From NCBI RefSeq assembly GCF_001307295.1, contig NZ_CP012700.1:127001-191000 (forward strand): a DNA stretch of 64,000 nucleotides. Direction: 5' to 3'. The stretch comes from Sphingopyxis macrogoltabida. Its GTDB lineage: Bacteria > Pseudomonadota > Alphaproteobacteria > Sphingomonadales > Sphingomonadaceae. Shown here piece by piece: positions 28,230-38,058 of the stretch. A program made the translations under genes and the position numbers. A model generated the notes under the pieces. That model made no database searches and had not been told where the DNA came from. It was given only the letters and a program-made list of their open reading frames with translations. The number at the start of each line of letters is the position of its first letter. Positions within the stretch are counted from its first letter, which is position 1.

Positions 28230-29248
28230 GCTTTGATCCGACGACCACCAAACTCTATATCCAGGACGTCACGCTGCGCGACGGCATGCACGCGATCCGC
28301 CACCAATATGGCCTCGGCCATGTGCAGGCGATCGCGAGGGCGCTCGACCGCGCGAAGGTCGACGCGATCGAGGTCGCGCACGGCGACGGGCTGCAGGGAT
28401 CGAGCTTCAACTACGGCTTCGGCGCGCACACCGACTGGGACTGGATCGGCGCGGTCGCCGAGGTGCTCGAACATAGCGTGCTGACCACGCTGTTGCTGCC
28501 CGGCATCGGCACCATCCACGACCTCAAACATGCTTATGAAATGGGCGTGCGCTCGGTCCGCATCGCGACGCACTGCACCGAGGCCGATGTCGCGAAACAG
28601 CATATCGAGTTCGCACGCGGCATCGGCATGGACGTCTCGGGCTTCCTGATGATGAGCCATATGTCGCAGCCCGAGCCGCTCGCGCAGCAGGCCAAGCTGA
28701 TGGAAAGCTATGGCGCGCACTGCGTCTATGTCACCGACAGCGGCGGCGCGCTGACGATGGATCAATATGCGGCGCGGTTGCAGGCCTATGATCGCGTACT
28801 CAAACCCGAAACCCAGCGCGGCGTCCACGCGCACCACAACCTCAGCCTCGGCGTCGCGAACAGTATCGTCGCGGTGCAAAATGGCGCGGTGCGCGTCGAC
28901 GCGAGCCTCGCCGGCATGGGCGCGGGCGCGGGTAATGCCCCGCTCGAAGTGTTCATCGCCGCGGCTGACGTCCACGGCTGGAACCATGGCTGCGACCTTT
29001 ATGCGCTGATGGATGCGGCCGAGGACCTTGTCCGCCCGCTGCAGGACCGCCCGGTGCGCGTCGACCGCGAGACGCTGACGCTGGGATACGCCGGGGTCTA
29101 CTCCAGCTTCCTCCGCCATGCCGAAAAAGCCGCCGCCGAGCATGGGCTCGATACCCGCGCCATCCTCGTCGAACTCGGACGCCGCAAGATGGTCGGCGGG
29201 CAGGAGGATATGATCGTCGACGTCGCGCTCGACATGTTGAAGCAATAG
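28226..29248 (+). CDS. nbaI: 4-Hydroxy-2-oxovalerate aldolase
   Basis: A 340-residue class II pyruvate aldolase of the DmpG/MhpE/BphI type. It has the N-terminal metal-binding [47 protein letters not shown] and the His-x-His in [16 protein letters not shown]. It splits 4-hydroxy-2-oxovalerate into pyruvate and acetaldehyde and forms a channelling complex with the upstream dehydrogenase, with which it overlaps by ATGA. It is the last gene of the operon; a convergent beta-propeller gene follows after 19 bp. Confidence 0.95.
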   Translation: MSFDPTTTKLYIQDVTLRDGMHAIRHQYGLGHVQAIARALDRAKVDAIEVAHGDGLQGSSFNYGFGAHTDWDWIGAVAEVLEHSVLTTLLLPGIGTIHDLKHAYEMGVRSVRIATHCTEADVAKQHIEFARGIGMDVSGFLMMSHMSQPEPLAQQAKLMESYGAHCVYVTDSGGALTMDQYAARLQAYDRVLKPETQRGVHAHHNLSLGVANSIVAVQNGAVRVDASLAGMGAGAGNAPLEVFIAAADVHGWNHGCDLYALMDAAEDLVRPLQDRPVRVDRETLTLGYAGVYSSFLRHAEKAAAEHGLDTRAILVELGRRKMVGGQEDMIVDVALDMLKQ

Positions 29249-29267
29249 CCGCCGATCGGCCGCCGGT

Positions 29268-30221
29268 TCAGGGCGCGATCGCCAGCCCGTCGCCGTTGTT
29301 GCCCGCGCCGATCCGCCGCAGCACCGCGCCGCTTGCGACATCGATCTCGGCGATCTTGTCGTGCCCCGTCTCGGCGGCATAGAGGCGCGTCGAATCGCCG
29401 CTGAACAGCAAGGTCACCTGCCCCGCGGCGGCGTCGCCCGACACCTTGATCGTGCGCAGCAGCGCGCGCGTTTCGGCGTCGAACAGGCTGATCGTGCCGC
29501 TCGCGATATTGCTCGTCGCAATGAGCTTGCCGTCGGGGCTTGCCAATACGCGGACCGCCACCGGGTCGGCCGGCTGCTCGGCGATCTTTGCGCTTGTCGC
29601 CGTATCCCACACCGACACCCGCGGCGCGTCGAGGTCGCCGACCCACAGTTCGCGCCCGCCCTTCGCCAGCGCCAGCCCCTCGGGCTTGCCGCCGATGGTC
29701 AGGTCGCGCAGCTTCTTGCCATCCTGCAAGTCGAGCACGCTCACCGTCCCCGATCCGATATTGGCGACATAGGCGGTGCGGTTGTCGGGCGCGACGGCAA
29801 CCATGTGCGACCCTTTCTGCCCGGTCGAAATCGAGGTGACCGAGCCGTCGGGCGCCACGACCGCGACCGACTCGCTGCCTTCGGTGGTCGCGACGAGCCG
29901 CCCGTCGGACAGCCACAGCAGCCCGTGCGGCCGCTGGTTCGGGCTGAGGTCGATCGTCTTCAGCTTGGTCCGCGCCGCGACGTCGAAAATGTCGATCGTC
30001 GTGCCGCCATAGGCGACCACCGCCGCCTGCTTGCCGTCGGGCGAGATTGCGATCTCGTGCGGCATCTTGCCCGTCGGCAGCCGCGCGATTTCCTCGCCCG
30101 ACGCCAGCGCGATGACGCTCAGCGTGTCCTCGCTCTTGTTGCCGACCAGCAAGGTTTCCGCCGCCGCGGGCGTCATCGGCACCAGCAACGGGCAAAGCAG
30201 GAGGGCAAGGGCACGGCGCAT
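29268..30221 (-). CDS. Secreted beta-propeller (YVTN/cytochrome-D1-like) protein
   Basis: A 317-residue protein with a signal peptide (LALLLCPLLVPMTPAAAE, cleavage near residue 21) and six to seven YVTN-type blades: DTLSVIALASGEEIARLPTG, TTIDIFDVAARTKLKTIDL, GTVSVLDLQDGKKL and GTISLFDAETRALLRTI. It folds as a propeller in the periplasm. It is convergent with the catabolic operon and has no enzymatic motif. It could be linked to the LVIVD propellers only by fold; no functional assignment is justified. Confidence 0.85.
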   Translation of the reverse strand: MRRALALLLCPLLVPMTPAAAETLLVGNKSEDTLSVIALASGEEIARLPTGKMPHEIAISPDGKQAAVVAYGGTTIDIFDVAARTKLKTIDLSPNQRPHGLLWLSDGRLVATTEGSESVAVVAPDGSVTSISTGQKGSHMVAVAPDNRTAYVANIGSGTVSVLDLQDGKKLRDLTIGGKPEGLALAKGGRELWVGDLDAPRVSVWDTATSAKIAEQPADPVAVRVLASPDGKLIATSNIASGTISLFDAETRALLRTIKVSGDAAAGQVTLLFSGDSTRLYAAETGHDKIAEIDVASGAVLRRIGAGNNGDGLAIAP

Positions 30222-30374
30222 GGCAGGACTCCGGTTGGACCGATCCAGCCTACCGTACCGCGCCGTTCAGGCAAGCGCCGATGCATGACGTTTTGTTAAC
30301 TGGGCTCGATCCGCCGGCCGCCATAGCCCTCGCCGCGGCGGCATGTTGCGCCGTCGTCAAAAGGGGAGGGAAGC

Positions 30375-30518
30375 ATGGGGCTGCCAGCCATCGATATCGA
30401 TGCCTTGCCGCTGCTCGACACTGCGGTCGGCCTGTTCGGCTCGCTTGTCGCGCAGACGAAGCCAGGCTCGTCGACGTTCGAGGTGACCGTCACCGTCGTC
30501 CTGATCATCTACGACTGA
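30375..30518 (+). CDS. Small 47-residue peptide, unknown function
   Basis: A short ORF with a strong ribosome site (AGGGGAGGGAAGC before ATG 30375) and high third-position GC. The N-terminal half is acidic and leucine-rich (IDIDALPLLDTAVGLFGS); the C-terminal end is hydrophobic and beta-branched (TVTVVLIIYD). It lies 56 bp upstream of a HEAT-type gene and divergent from the propeller gene. The leader-like front and hydrophobic tail resemble small precursor peptides, but there is no proof of processing. Not recognised as a named family. Confidence 0.6.
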   Translation: MGLPAIDIDALPLLDTAVGLFGSLVAQTKPGSSTFEVTVTVVLIIYD

Positions 30519-30574
30519 AAAGAGGGGCGCGGGCGGCCCCGGTTCCGCCCGCGCCACCTTTGGACCATGACCGC

Positions 30575-31618
30575 ATGACCCCTTCCCGCCACGACCATTT
30601 TCCCGTCGCCGATCTGCCGCGCCGCCAGCGCATGCGCGCTGCCGCCACCGCGCTCGCCGGGCGCTGGCAGGCGGAGGACGAGGCGCCGGGCGGGCTCCTC
30701 GCTGCGATGCGCGCGGCCGAAGGCCTGCCCCCCGACGCGGCGCTCGCCGCGCTGGCGCCCTGGCTCGCCGACACCGGCTGGCTCGGCGCGCGGCTCGACG
30801 CCGCGCTTGCCCTCCTCGCCGCCGACCCCTTCGCCCGCCCGCCGCTCCGCCCTGTCGGCGGCGGCGCGCTCGCCGGCATATTGCTCGCCGAAGCCAGGAA
30901 TATCCGCGTCACCCTGCTCGTTCGCCCGTTCGAGGCACAGGGCGCGAGGGAGACCGGCGATGCAGAGCTCGCCCTGTTCGCACCGGGCCGCGCGCGCCTC
31001 CGCATCCTCCACGCCGGCGGTGCCGCGATCCGGCTGCACCATGTCGCGGTGAGCGCGGCAGAGCAGGCGGGCGGCTTCACCGCCGGTGCCGCCAAATCCT
31101 GCATCACCGCGCCGCCGCGCCCGCTGGTCGATGGCGAGACGCTGACGCTCGACACCGCGCGCGAGGCGATATCGCTGACGGGCGGCGATGGCGACGTGCT
31201 GATGCTCGAAATCGCGGTCCAGCCGCCGTCGCCGCTTCCGGTGCGCGCCTATGATGTCGCGAGCGGCCGTCTCGCGCATGTCTCGGCCTCGCGCCGCGAC
31301 AGCAGTTTTCGCGGCATGGCGCTCGCGCTGCTCCGCACCCTCGGACGCCGCGATGCCGCACCGCTGTTTGCCGCCGAAACGCGGAGCGAAGATTTCGCTG
31401 CACGCTGGACCGCGATGCGCGAATTGGTCGCGCTCGACCCCGCCGCCGCGCAGCCGCTGCTCGCGGCGATGGCGGCAGCGGACCCGCATCCCGAGGTCCG
31501 CCGTGCCGCTGCGGCGACCCTCGCGCTCTATTCTCCCCTCCCGCTTGCGGGAGGGGTCGGGGGAGGGGCTGTCGAAAGCCGGGGTAGCATCGCGGAGGGC
31601 AGCCCATGCCCCGCCTGA
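30575..31618 (+). CDS. HEAT-repeat-like protein, unknown function
   Basis: A 347-residue product starting at ATG 30575. The N-terminal half is alanine- and leucine-rich helical; the middle (about 110-235) is beta-rich (IRVTLLVRPFEAQG, GDVLMLEIAVQ) and could be cupin-like. The C-terminal part has HEAT-type helices (WTAMRELVALDPAAAQPLL, HPEVRRAAAATLALY). The last about 28 codons are encoded by a palindromic repeat (31531-31575) and low-complexity DNA, so the natural stop has probably been altered. It sits between a 47-residue peptide gene and a broken relative, suggesting a three-gene cassette. Confidence 0.7.
   Translation: MTPSRHDHFPVADLPRRQRMRAAATALAGRWQAEDEAPGGLLAAMRAAEGLPPDAALAALAPWLADTGWLGARLDAALALLAADPFARPPLRPVGGGALAGILLAEARNIRVTLLVRPFEAQGARETGDAELALFAPGRARLRILHAGGAAIRLHHVAVSAAEQAGGFTAGAAKSCITAPPRPLVDGETLTLDTAREAISLTGGDGDVLMLEIAVQPPSPLPVRAYDVASGRLAHVSASRRDSSFRGMALALLRTLGRRDAAPLFAAETRSEDFAARWTAMRELVALDPAAAQPLLAAMAAADPHPEVRRAAAATLALYSPLPLAGGVGGGAVESRGSIAEGSPCPA
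31531..31575. repeat. GC-rich palindromic repeat inside the 3' end of the HEAT gene
   Basis: CTCCCCTCCCGCTTGCGGGA followed by GGGGTCGGGGGAGGGG forms a hairpin. This is a common sphingomonad intergenic repeat type (from memory), and it is read through by the HEAT gene, adding a glycine-rich tail. Similar CCCTCCC/GGGAGGG hairpins lie at 50232-50253 and 51357-51501. Confidence 0.75.
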
Positions 31619-32012
31619 TCGACCCGCCTGCCGGCCCGGCCTATGACCTCGAAGAAGTCGCCGCGCGCCTCGACGAAAGCGGCGTCGACCTCGCCGACGA
31701 AGCCAGCCTCGCGCGCTGCGCCGCCCTGCTTGCGGGGCTGCAACGCAACCGCGACTTCCTCGCCGACCGGGTGATCGCCGAGCTCAAGGCGAGCTACCGC
31801 GACCAGCTCGAAACCAACCGCTATTCGGCGCAGGTCTTCCTGCTTCATCGCAGCCCGCGCGGCTATTTCCTCCGCGCCAACCTCTGGCCCGCCGAGCGCT
31901 GGCGGCGGTGGCGGAGGGCGAGGGCAGGACAGCGGTGCTGGAACGGGGGGTGGGGGATATCGACGCGCGGGTGCGGGACGATTGCGCGCGGTGGCTGGCG
32001 TTCAGGTCTTAG
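31606..32012 (+). pseudogene. Internally deleted gene (N-terminal and C-terminal remnants, out of frame)
   Basis: From ATG 31606 the first about 97 codons read as normal protein (EEVAARLDESGVDLADEAS, SAQVFLLHRSPRGYFLRANL). After about 31893 that frame turns into arginine- and glycine-rich nonsense. A different frame takes over at 31896-32012, giving ALAAVAEGEGRTAVLERGVG and then RVRDDCARWLAFRS before TAG, a credible HEAT-like C-terminus. The simplest reading is a gene that lost its middle by an out-of-frame deletion. Its start overlaps the HEAT gene stop, so it was the third gene of that cassette. The 3' end abuts the restriction-modification gene on the opposite strand. Confidence 0.65.
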
Positions 32013-33636
32013 GCCGTCGCCGTCGAACTCCCATCACCAGCTTTGCCATCACCTTTGAACTTGCAGTTGCGATGAGATCTGCGTCGGCTGTTCTTGCGGT
32101 AACGAGTTCCGCGACAATGCGCTGCCGCTCAAGTAAGAGCGACTGAAGTTTCGCAGTCAGGGCCGTTGCTTCGGCTTCGTCGTAAGCCACAAAGAGTGTC
32201 CGGCCTCTCGGGCCGATCTTCGCAATTGCGCTTACGAGCTCCGCTTGAGCAGGGTTGCGCGTGGCAATCATTTGGCCCCCGCGCATCCCGCCAAATCGTA
32301 CGCCGGTTGTTGCTAGGTCAATGACGACTTCTGGTTCTCCCGTAACCGGAATCATTTTTCCGTCGCCCGGCGCGGTGCCGCGAATCATGTCGGAATACGA
32401 GATTAGGAGACGGGGATAATCGGACTCGATTTCCGCGAAAACATCATTCGCCACCGTTTCGGCGCCGAGCGTACCGGCGTTAGCTGTGGCACGCCGATTA
32501 TCTTGAGCCTCTTCTTCCCGTGAACGCACCGCTTCAAAGTGGTCGCGCAAATGCGCGTATAGCGATGAGCGCAGCCGCTGACGTTCTGGAGCGCTTGTAA
32601 CGCCGAGCATCTCAAGCACAGCGTCGTCCAGTTCTTGCCGATCCACCATATCGAGCTCGGAGGTGTCGTCGAGAGTTGCAAGTTCGGCCTCTCGTCCGCG
32701 CTGAACCAGTCGCCGCTTGGCCATTCTGCGAGCCGACAACTGTCCGATAACATTCCGCTTCAGAAGTTCGCGCATCGCGATATCGATACGCTTCGCGATT
32801 TTTGGGGAAGTCTGCGTCCAATCGGGAACCAACATCATATTGACGTCAATGACTTCGGTTTTCAGATTGCCCTCGACGCCAACTGGGCGCCCGAACATGT
32901 GTTTTGACAATAGCACTAGGCTTGAGTTCAAAATGCCCGCGATGACCACGTCGCTGCTCTCGACGCGAGGGTCGACGGTATAAAGATTGCAATTCACGGG
33001 GCGACGGTCCGGATTGAGCGGGGCGCAATGACGGTACTGGTGCGCCTTGGACCACAATACCGGCGCCTCGCGATATTGTGTAAGATCATACCAAGGCCGT
33101 GCTCGGCCTCGGGCCGCGCAAGTCGCACCTTGATGAAAATGATGGCTTTCTCCCCAATCAATATATCGATCGACATGTGTGCCGCCGATCGAGTCCCTCG
33201 GCTCGCTGATCATCAGCGCGAGTTTGTCACAATGATTTTCCGAAATACTATACGCGTCAATATCCATGAGGCTATGTACGATTGGCTTTAGGTATCGGGC
33301 CTCAATCGGATGAACTTCCCCGTTACCGGTTTTTGCCAAAACGACAGTGCCAGCAAGTACTTCTGTTCGAGAGACGCCGTAGTGTTGCTCAAATGAGATA
33401 TCATCTGCTACTTCGGTCAAAGCTTGGGTCGAATAATCAGAGACATAGAAGAACGCGTCGCAACCGGACTTCACGCCAAAGCGCACGTCCGCCAGCTCTC
33501 CGAGAGGCCGCCACTTTCCTCCACCGGTAGAAAGGAGTTCTTCCCAGACATCTGGAGCACGAAGAGGAATGCCCCATTTGCCGCCAGCATATTCCGGCCG
33601 CCCGCGCGTTCTTTCTCCGAGCAGGACTCCGGCCAT
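32002..33636 (-). CDS. Type IIG restriction-modification protein, C-terminal (target-recognition) part, severed by an in-frame stop
   Basis: A 544-codon frame. The first part contains a TaqI/Eco57I-type specificity domain (LADVRFGVKSGCDAFFYVSD, GILNSSLVLLSKHMFGRPVG); the rest is helical and charged. It is in exactly the same reading frame as the upstream ORF 33697-35589, with 20 sense codons between that ORF's TGA and this ATG (33636). The two are therefore halves of one gene. The TGA reads like a mutated TGG (MD-stop-SADYDGEGW). There is no ribosome site of note before 33636, so separate translation is doubtful. GC is much lower than the neighbours, a sign of transfer. Confidence 0.8.
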   Translation of the reverse strand: MAGVLLGERTRGRPEYAGGKWGIPLRAPDVWEELLSTGGGKWRPLGELADVRFGVKSGCDAFFYVSDYSTQALTEVADDISFEQHYGVSRTEVLAGTVVLAKTGNGEVHPIEARYLKPIVHSLMDIDAYSISENHCDKLALMISEPRDSIGGTHVDRYIDWGESHHFHQGATCAARGRARPWYDLTQYREAPVLWSKAHQYRHCAPLNPDRRPVNCNLYTVDPRVESSDVVIAGILNSSLVLLSKHMFGRPVGVEGNLKTEVIDVNMMLVPDWTQTSPKIAKRIDIAMRELLKRNVIGQLSARRMAKRRLVQRGREAELATLDDTSELDMVDRQELDDAVLEMLGVTSAPERQRLRSSLYAHLRDHFEAVRSREEEAQDNRRATANAGTLGAETVANDVFAEIESDYPRLLISYSDMIRGTAPGDGKMIPVTGEPEVVIDLATTGVRFGGMRGGQMIATRNPAQAELVSAIAKIGPRGRTLFVAYDEAEATALTAKLQSLLLERQRIVAELVTARTADADLIATASSKVMAKLVMGVRRRRPKT

Positions 33637-33696
33637 CCTGAGATCGCCTTGACGTTCGACACGAACGCGCCACCCCTCTCCGTCATAATCTGCGCT

Positions 33697-35589
33697 TCAA
33701 TCCATGATAGCGTCGCGAAAACGGTCAGCTGCATCGAGTTGTCCCGCAGTCGTGTCGTCATGTTGTAGCAGCGATGATATGGGCTGCCTCAATTCGACAA
33801 AGCGAATCATGTTATTATCGCGTTGTTCTGGGTCGGCTTCTCTTGTTGCCAAGGCTGCGACGGTTTGAACCCTCGCACCGACGAACCACGGCTCGTCCCT
33901 GCTCTCAATGATCGCCTCAATCCGAAAGTTTTCGAGGAGCCAAGCCTGCAGGGCAAAGCCATAATCGGCATCGAGCCATTGGCTCGATGCCAAAAACCCC
34001 AGTTTGGCGTCTGGGGCCATAAGCGCCAGTGCTTGACCCCAAAAGTAGACGTGCAAATCGGCGCGCCCCGTCGGCGTTAGTCCGCCCATCCGCGCAACAT
34101 TTCGATATTCGGCCTTCTGATCGGAGCTTAGATCCTCTTGGCGGACATAGGGTGGGTTTCCTACGATCGCGTCAAATCTGGGTACGGTCACCGTTTGAGT
34201 TCCGCCGTCGCGCGGTAGCCGCATAAAATCGCCACCTGAACGCAAGGCAAAGAAATCTCGCCGAACGACGCGTGGATAGTTGCCATCTTCCACCAAATCG
34301 CGCGTTGCCAGATTGATCGTGCTCAAATGAGCAGCAAAAGGCGAAATATCCGTTCCGTAAATGGTTTCGAGTAATGCGGTGTGGCCTAACCGAGGGGCCA
34401 AATATTTCTTGCGCGCGTAGGCACGTACCAAGAAAGTGCCTCCGCCACACCCCGGATCGAGGACCTTTGCGTCGCCTTTCGAAATGGCAAAAGAATTGAT
34501 AAGGTCGACGACTTCTGGGCGGGTGTAATATTGGCCATATTTATGCCGCTCTTCGGGATCGATAAGCCGCTCAAAAATGCGACCAATTACGTCATAGTCG
34601 AGCTTCGACAGGTCGAAGCGATCAAGCTGCCGCACAAAGGCGCGCCAACCGTCTACGACATTGTCGTCATAGAACGGAAGCCTAGAGCCGATGTCCGCTC
34701 CTGGGTTTCCGAAGACCGTTTCATAGTCGCCTGTGACATGGCGAGCTTCGTCGAAGAAGCCACCGAAACGGGAAAATACGGCCTCTCCGCTTGCTTCATC
34801 TTCGGGAATTTCGAGCGACGGTAGTTCGGTGTATCGCTTTCGGAGCGCGTCATAAAAGACGAGCTTATTGGCTATGGCATAGCAAGCAAATTTAGCCGCA
34901 CGCCCGAGCAATTCGCTTCGATCGCCAACGAGAATCCACCCTTGAGCATCGCGCATCCAGCGATCGATCGCCCCTCTTTGCGATGCGTTGCCATCTCGCC
35001 TTAGCAGCTCGAATTTTGCGCCCAAAACTGGCCATGCCAGAAAGCTGTCGAACGCGTGCACGAAATACTCGTCCGGAGCCCTTTGGGGCAAATCGGTTTC
35101 GCCCCGGAACACACGCATAAAGTCAATGAAAAATCGCTCAATGCCATCCCGCAACTCTGCAATGAATCGAGGATTGGTAAGGTCAGTTTGACGGCGAAGC
35201 GAACTGACGGGAAATGTCTTAAAGCCTCTCGGCTGGCCGAGATCTCCAAATGAATCGGTCTTCCAAAGAACGAGCTCATTGAGGTTCCAAGTAAAGAACC
35301 AAGGGCTACCGGCTGCCAGTGCCTTCGCGCGTGCATCGACTACCGTCGTCTCTACGAACGGAGACGCGCCGTCGGCCGCCCAAGGCACTTTAACCTCGCC
35401 GGTTAGGCAGGCTTTGCCGGATCGATCGAGAACGGTCAGATCTCTCCGCTTCAAGCTACTTTGAGTGCGTTGCTCCAATTTTACCGAAGCAAATGGAGAA
35501 CTCCCGCCATGCGCAGCCAAAAGCGCATCCATCCAAGATTTTGCGTCGCCAACGACTGTCCATTCGGTTTCGAGCTGCGCTACGTTCAT
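33697..35589 (-). CDS. Type IIG restriction-modification protein, nuclease plus N6-methyltransferase part, truncated by TGA
   Basis: From ATG 35589 (630 residues; the open frame continues upstream to 35772 through a dispersed repeat). Around residues 48-65, RRDLTVLD followed by TGEVKVPW fits a PD-(D/E)xK nuclease core. The helical middle is followed by the N6-adenine methyltransferase domain: KYGQYYTRPEVVDLI, motif I VLDPGCGGGTFL (about 378) and motif IV GNPPYVRQED (about 477). It stops at TGA 33697 just where the specificity half should begin, and the frame stays open for 565 more codons. The intact enzyme would be about 1,195 residues. Without its recognition domain it should be inactive unless the stop is read through. 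Confidence 0.8.
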   Translation of the reverse strand: MNVAQLETEWTVVGDAKSWMDALLAAHGGSSPFASVKLEQRTQSSLKRRDLTVLDRSGKACLTGEVKVPWAADGASPFVETTVVDARAKALAAGSPWFFTWNLNELVLWKTDSFGDLGQPRGFKTFPVSSLRRQTDLTNPRFIAELRDGIERFFIDFMRVFRGETDLPQRAPDEYFVHAFDSFLAWPVLGAKFELLRRDGNASQRGAIDRWMRDAQGWILVGDRSELLGRAAKFACYAIANKLVFYDALRKRYTELPSLEIPEDEASGEAVFSRFGGFFDEARHVTGDYETVFGNPGADIGSRLPFYDDNVVDGWRAFVRQLDRFDLSKLDYDVIGRIFERLIDPEERHKYGQYYTRPEVVDLINSFAISKGDAKVLDPGCGGGTFLVRAYARKKYLAPRLGHTALLETIYGTDISPFAAHLSTINLATRDLVEDGNYPRVVRRDFFALRSGGDFMRLPRDGGTQTVTVPRFDAIVGNPPYVRQEDLSSDQKAEYRNVARMGGLTPTGRADLHVYFWGQALALMAPDAKLGFLASSQWLDADYGFALQAWLLENFRIEAIIESRDEPWFVGARVQTVAALATREADPEQRDNNMIRFVELRQPISSLLQHDDTTAGQLDAADRFRDAIMD

Positions 35590-35763
35590 ACTGGGCGCCA
35601 TCACCCAACTGGGGGCCGTTGGCAAGCGGCGGATTCTTCCGGAGTGATCGAAGCCGCGAATGTATGGCGGATCATCTAGAAATCGCTTTCCTACATCATC
35701 CCGCCATGCCAGCTTCGCGTTTCCGGCTCTTTGACTCGTCCAGATCCGCTGCCCAGCCGCCGC

Positions 35764-35836
35764 GCGAAACATCGCGTCCGCGTACGATCTTTACGATCTT
35801 TCGCCCGCCCGCGCCGTGGGTGACCTTCGCGACCTT
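35764..35836 (-). repeat. Dispersed repeat, copy A (AAAGRTCG family)
   Basis: Read on the minus strand this begins AAAGGTCGCGAAGGTC, then CGGGCGAAAGATCGTAAAG and ATCGTACGCGGACGCGATG. It aligns over about 75 bp, with mostly transitions, to 46873-46948 on the plus strand. It lies just upstream of the restriction-modification gene. The remaining DNA up to lepA (35837-35998) holds a 9-bp inverted repeat AAGGAGACA/TGTCTCCTT (35858-35902), a CCCCG/CGGGG hairpin followed by TTTTT near 35915-35947, and no gene that I can see. Confidence 0.7.
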
Positions 35837-35998
35837 TGGCTCATGACTAAAGCGACAAAGGAGACAGTTTCACGCTGCTCATGCCTATCCTTTGTCTCCT
35901 TAAAGCCGCACAGGCCCCGGAATGCGCCCGTCGATGCGGGGTTTTTGTGGCTTTAAGAGCTTGCTGACAGCGCCGCAAACCCCTGCTAGGGCGCCGCG

Positions 35999-37822
35999 AT
36001 GACCACGCCCTTGTCCCACATCCGCAATTTTTCGATCATCGCGCACATCGACCATGGCAAGTCGACGCTCGCCGACCGGCTGATCCAGTTCACCGGCGGG
36101 CTCACCGCGCGCGAAATGTCGGCGCAGGTGCTCGACAATATGGATATCGAGAAAGAACGCGGGATCACGATCAAGGCGCAGACGGTGCGCCTGAAATACA
36201 AGGCGCACGACGGCGAAACCTATGAGCTGAACCTGATGGACACGCCGGGCCATGTCGACTTCGCCTATGAAGTCTCGCGCAGCCTCGCCGCGTGCGAGGG
36301 CGCCTTGCTCGTCGTCGATGCCGCGCAGGGGGTGGAGGCGCAGACGCTCGCGAACGTCTATCAGTCGATCGAGCATGATCACGAGATCGTGCCGGTGATC
36401 AACAAGATCGACCTGCCCGCCGCCGACGTCGACAAGGTGAAGGCCGAGATCGAGGATATCATCGGGCTGCCCGCCGACGACGCGGTGCTCGCCAGCGCCA
36501 AGTCGGGGATCGGCATCGAGGAATGCCTCGAGGCGATCGTGACCAAGATCCCGCCGCCGAAGGGCGACGCCGCGTCGCCGCTGCTCGCGATGCTCGTCGA
36601 CAGCTGGTACGACCCTTATCTCGGTGTCGTCATCCTTGTCCGCGTCGTCGATGGCGTGCTGAAAAAGGGTCAGCAGATCAAGTTCATGCAGGCGGGCACC
36701 ACCCATCTGATCGACCGCGTCGGCTGCTTCACCCCGAAGCGCGAGGAGCTGACCGAGATCGGCCCCGGCGAGATCGGCTTCATCACCGCGCAGATCAAGG
36801 ACGTCGCGCAGGCGCGCGTCGGCGACACGGTGACCGACGCCAAGAAGCCCGCCGCGGCGCCGCTGCCGGGGTTCAAGGAAGTCCAGCCGGTCGTCTTCTG
36901 CGGCCTGTTCCCGACCGACGCGAACGACTTCGAGAAATTGCGCGAGAGCATCCAGAAGCTGCGCCTCAACGACGCGAGCTTCTCGTTCGAGATGGAAAGC
37001 TCGGCCGCGCTCGGTTTCGGCTTCCGCTGCGGCTTCCTCGGCCTCCTCCACCTCGAGATCATCCAGGAGCGGCTGACGCGCGAATATGACCTTGACCTGA
37101 TCACCACCGCGCCGTCGGTGGTGTACAAGCTGAAGCTCGGGCACACGAAGAATGAGGCGGCGAAGGAGATCGAACTCCACAACCCCGCCGACATGCCCGA
37201 CCCGAACCGCATCGACGAGATCGAGGAGCCGTGGATCGAGGCGGTGATCTACGTGCCCGACGATTATCTGGGGCCGATCCTGAAGCTGTGTCAGGACCGC
37301 CGCGGGGTGCAGAAGAACCTGACTTATGTCGGCGGCCGCGCGCAGATCACCTATGAACTGCCGCTCAACGAGGTGGTGTTCGATTTCTACGACCGGCTGA
37401 AGAGCATCAGCCGCGGTTACGCGTCGTTCGATTATCACCAGATCGGCCACCGCGCCGGCGATCTCGTCAAGATGAGCATTCTCGTCAACAACGAACCGGT
37501 CGATGCGCTCTCGATGATCGTCCACCGCGGCTCGGCGGAAAGCCGTGGCCGCGGCATGTGCGAGCGGCTGAAGGACCTAATCCCGCGTCACATGTTCAAG
37601 ATCCCCATCCAGGCGGCAATCGGCGGCAAGGTGATCGCCCGCGAAACCATCGCCGCGCTCCGCAAGGACGTGACCGCCAAATGTTACGGCGGCGACGCGA
37701 CCCGCAAGAAGAAGCTGCTGGAAAAGCAGAAAGAGGGCAAAAAGCGGATGCGCGAATATGGCAATGTGAACATTCCGCAGGAGGCGTTTATCGCCGCGCT
37801 GCGGATGGGGGATGATGCCTGA
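35999..37822 (+). CDS. lepA: Elongation factor 4 (LepA), ribosome back-translocase GTPase
   Basis: A 607-residue translational GTPase of full length. The G-domain motifs are [13 protein letters not shown] (G1), [10 protein letters not shown] (G2), [14 protein letters not shown] (G3), NKIDLP (G4) and SAKSGIG (G5). The LepA-specific C-terminal domain follows, ending [19 protein letters not shown]. It acts on stalled ribosomes and in translation initiation or assembly. It is a core gene, and marks the right boundary of the low-GC restriction-modification insertion. A GC-rich hairpin after the stop (about 37848-37878) may terminate it. Confidence 0.97.
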   Translation: MTTPLSHIRNFSIIAHIDHGKSTLADRLIQFTGGLTAREMSAQVLDNMDIEKERGITIKAQTVRLKYKAHDGETYELNLMDTPGHVDFAYEVSRSLAACEGALLVVDAAQGVEAQTLANVYQSIEHDHEIVPVINKIDLPAADVDKVKAEIEDIIGLPADDAVLASAKSGIGIEECLEAIVTKIPPPKGDAASPLLAMLVDSWYDPYLGVVILVRVVDGVLKKGQQIKFMQAGTTHLIDRVGCFTPKREELTEIGPGEIGFITAQIKDVAQARVGDTVTDAKKPAAAPLPGFKEVQPVVFCGLFPTDANDFEKLRESIQKLRLNDASFSFEMESSAALGFGFRCGFLGLLHLEIIQERLTREYDLDLITTAPSVVYKLKLGHTKNEAAKEIELHNPADMPDPNRIDEIEEPWIEAVIYVPDDYLGPILKLCQDRRGVQKNLTYVGGRAQITYELPLNEVVFDFYDRLKSISRGYASFDYHQIGHRAGDLVKMSILVNNEPVDALSMIVHRGSAESRGRGMCERLKDLIPRHMFKIPIQAAIGGKVIARETIAALRKDVTAKCYGGDATRKKKLLEKQKEGKKRMREYGNVNIPQEAFIAALRMGDDA

Positions 37823-37992
37823 TTCAGCGGTTACGGCGTAGCGCGCCCCTCCCACCGCCATGCGGCGGCAGGAGGGTGATAGCGTGGACCCGGGTTGCAG
37901 AGATCACCCGGTTCCACAGAAGCAAGCATAAGATGCGCGCTGCGTCGGCGCGGTGACTGCGGTCACAACACGACTGAATGGTCTAACACCAC

Positions 37993-38028
37993 GAAAAAGG
38001 GCGCCGCGGACAAGTCGGCGGCGCCCCA
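37993..38028 (-). terminator. Rho-independent terminator of the small lipoprotein gene
   Basis: On the minus strand, GGGGCGCCGCCGACTTGTCC is paired with GCGGCGCCC by an 8-9 bp GC stem and followed by TTTTTCG. It lies 31 bp beyond the stop of the gene at 38059-38349. Confidence 0.85.
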
Positions 38029-38058
38029 CTTCCGATCCCTCGTGGGAGGGGTGGAAGG

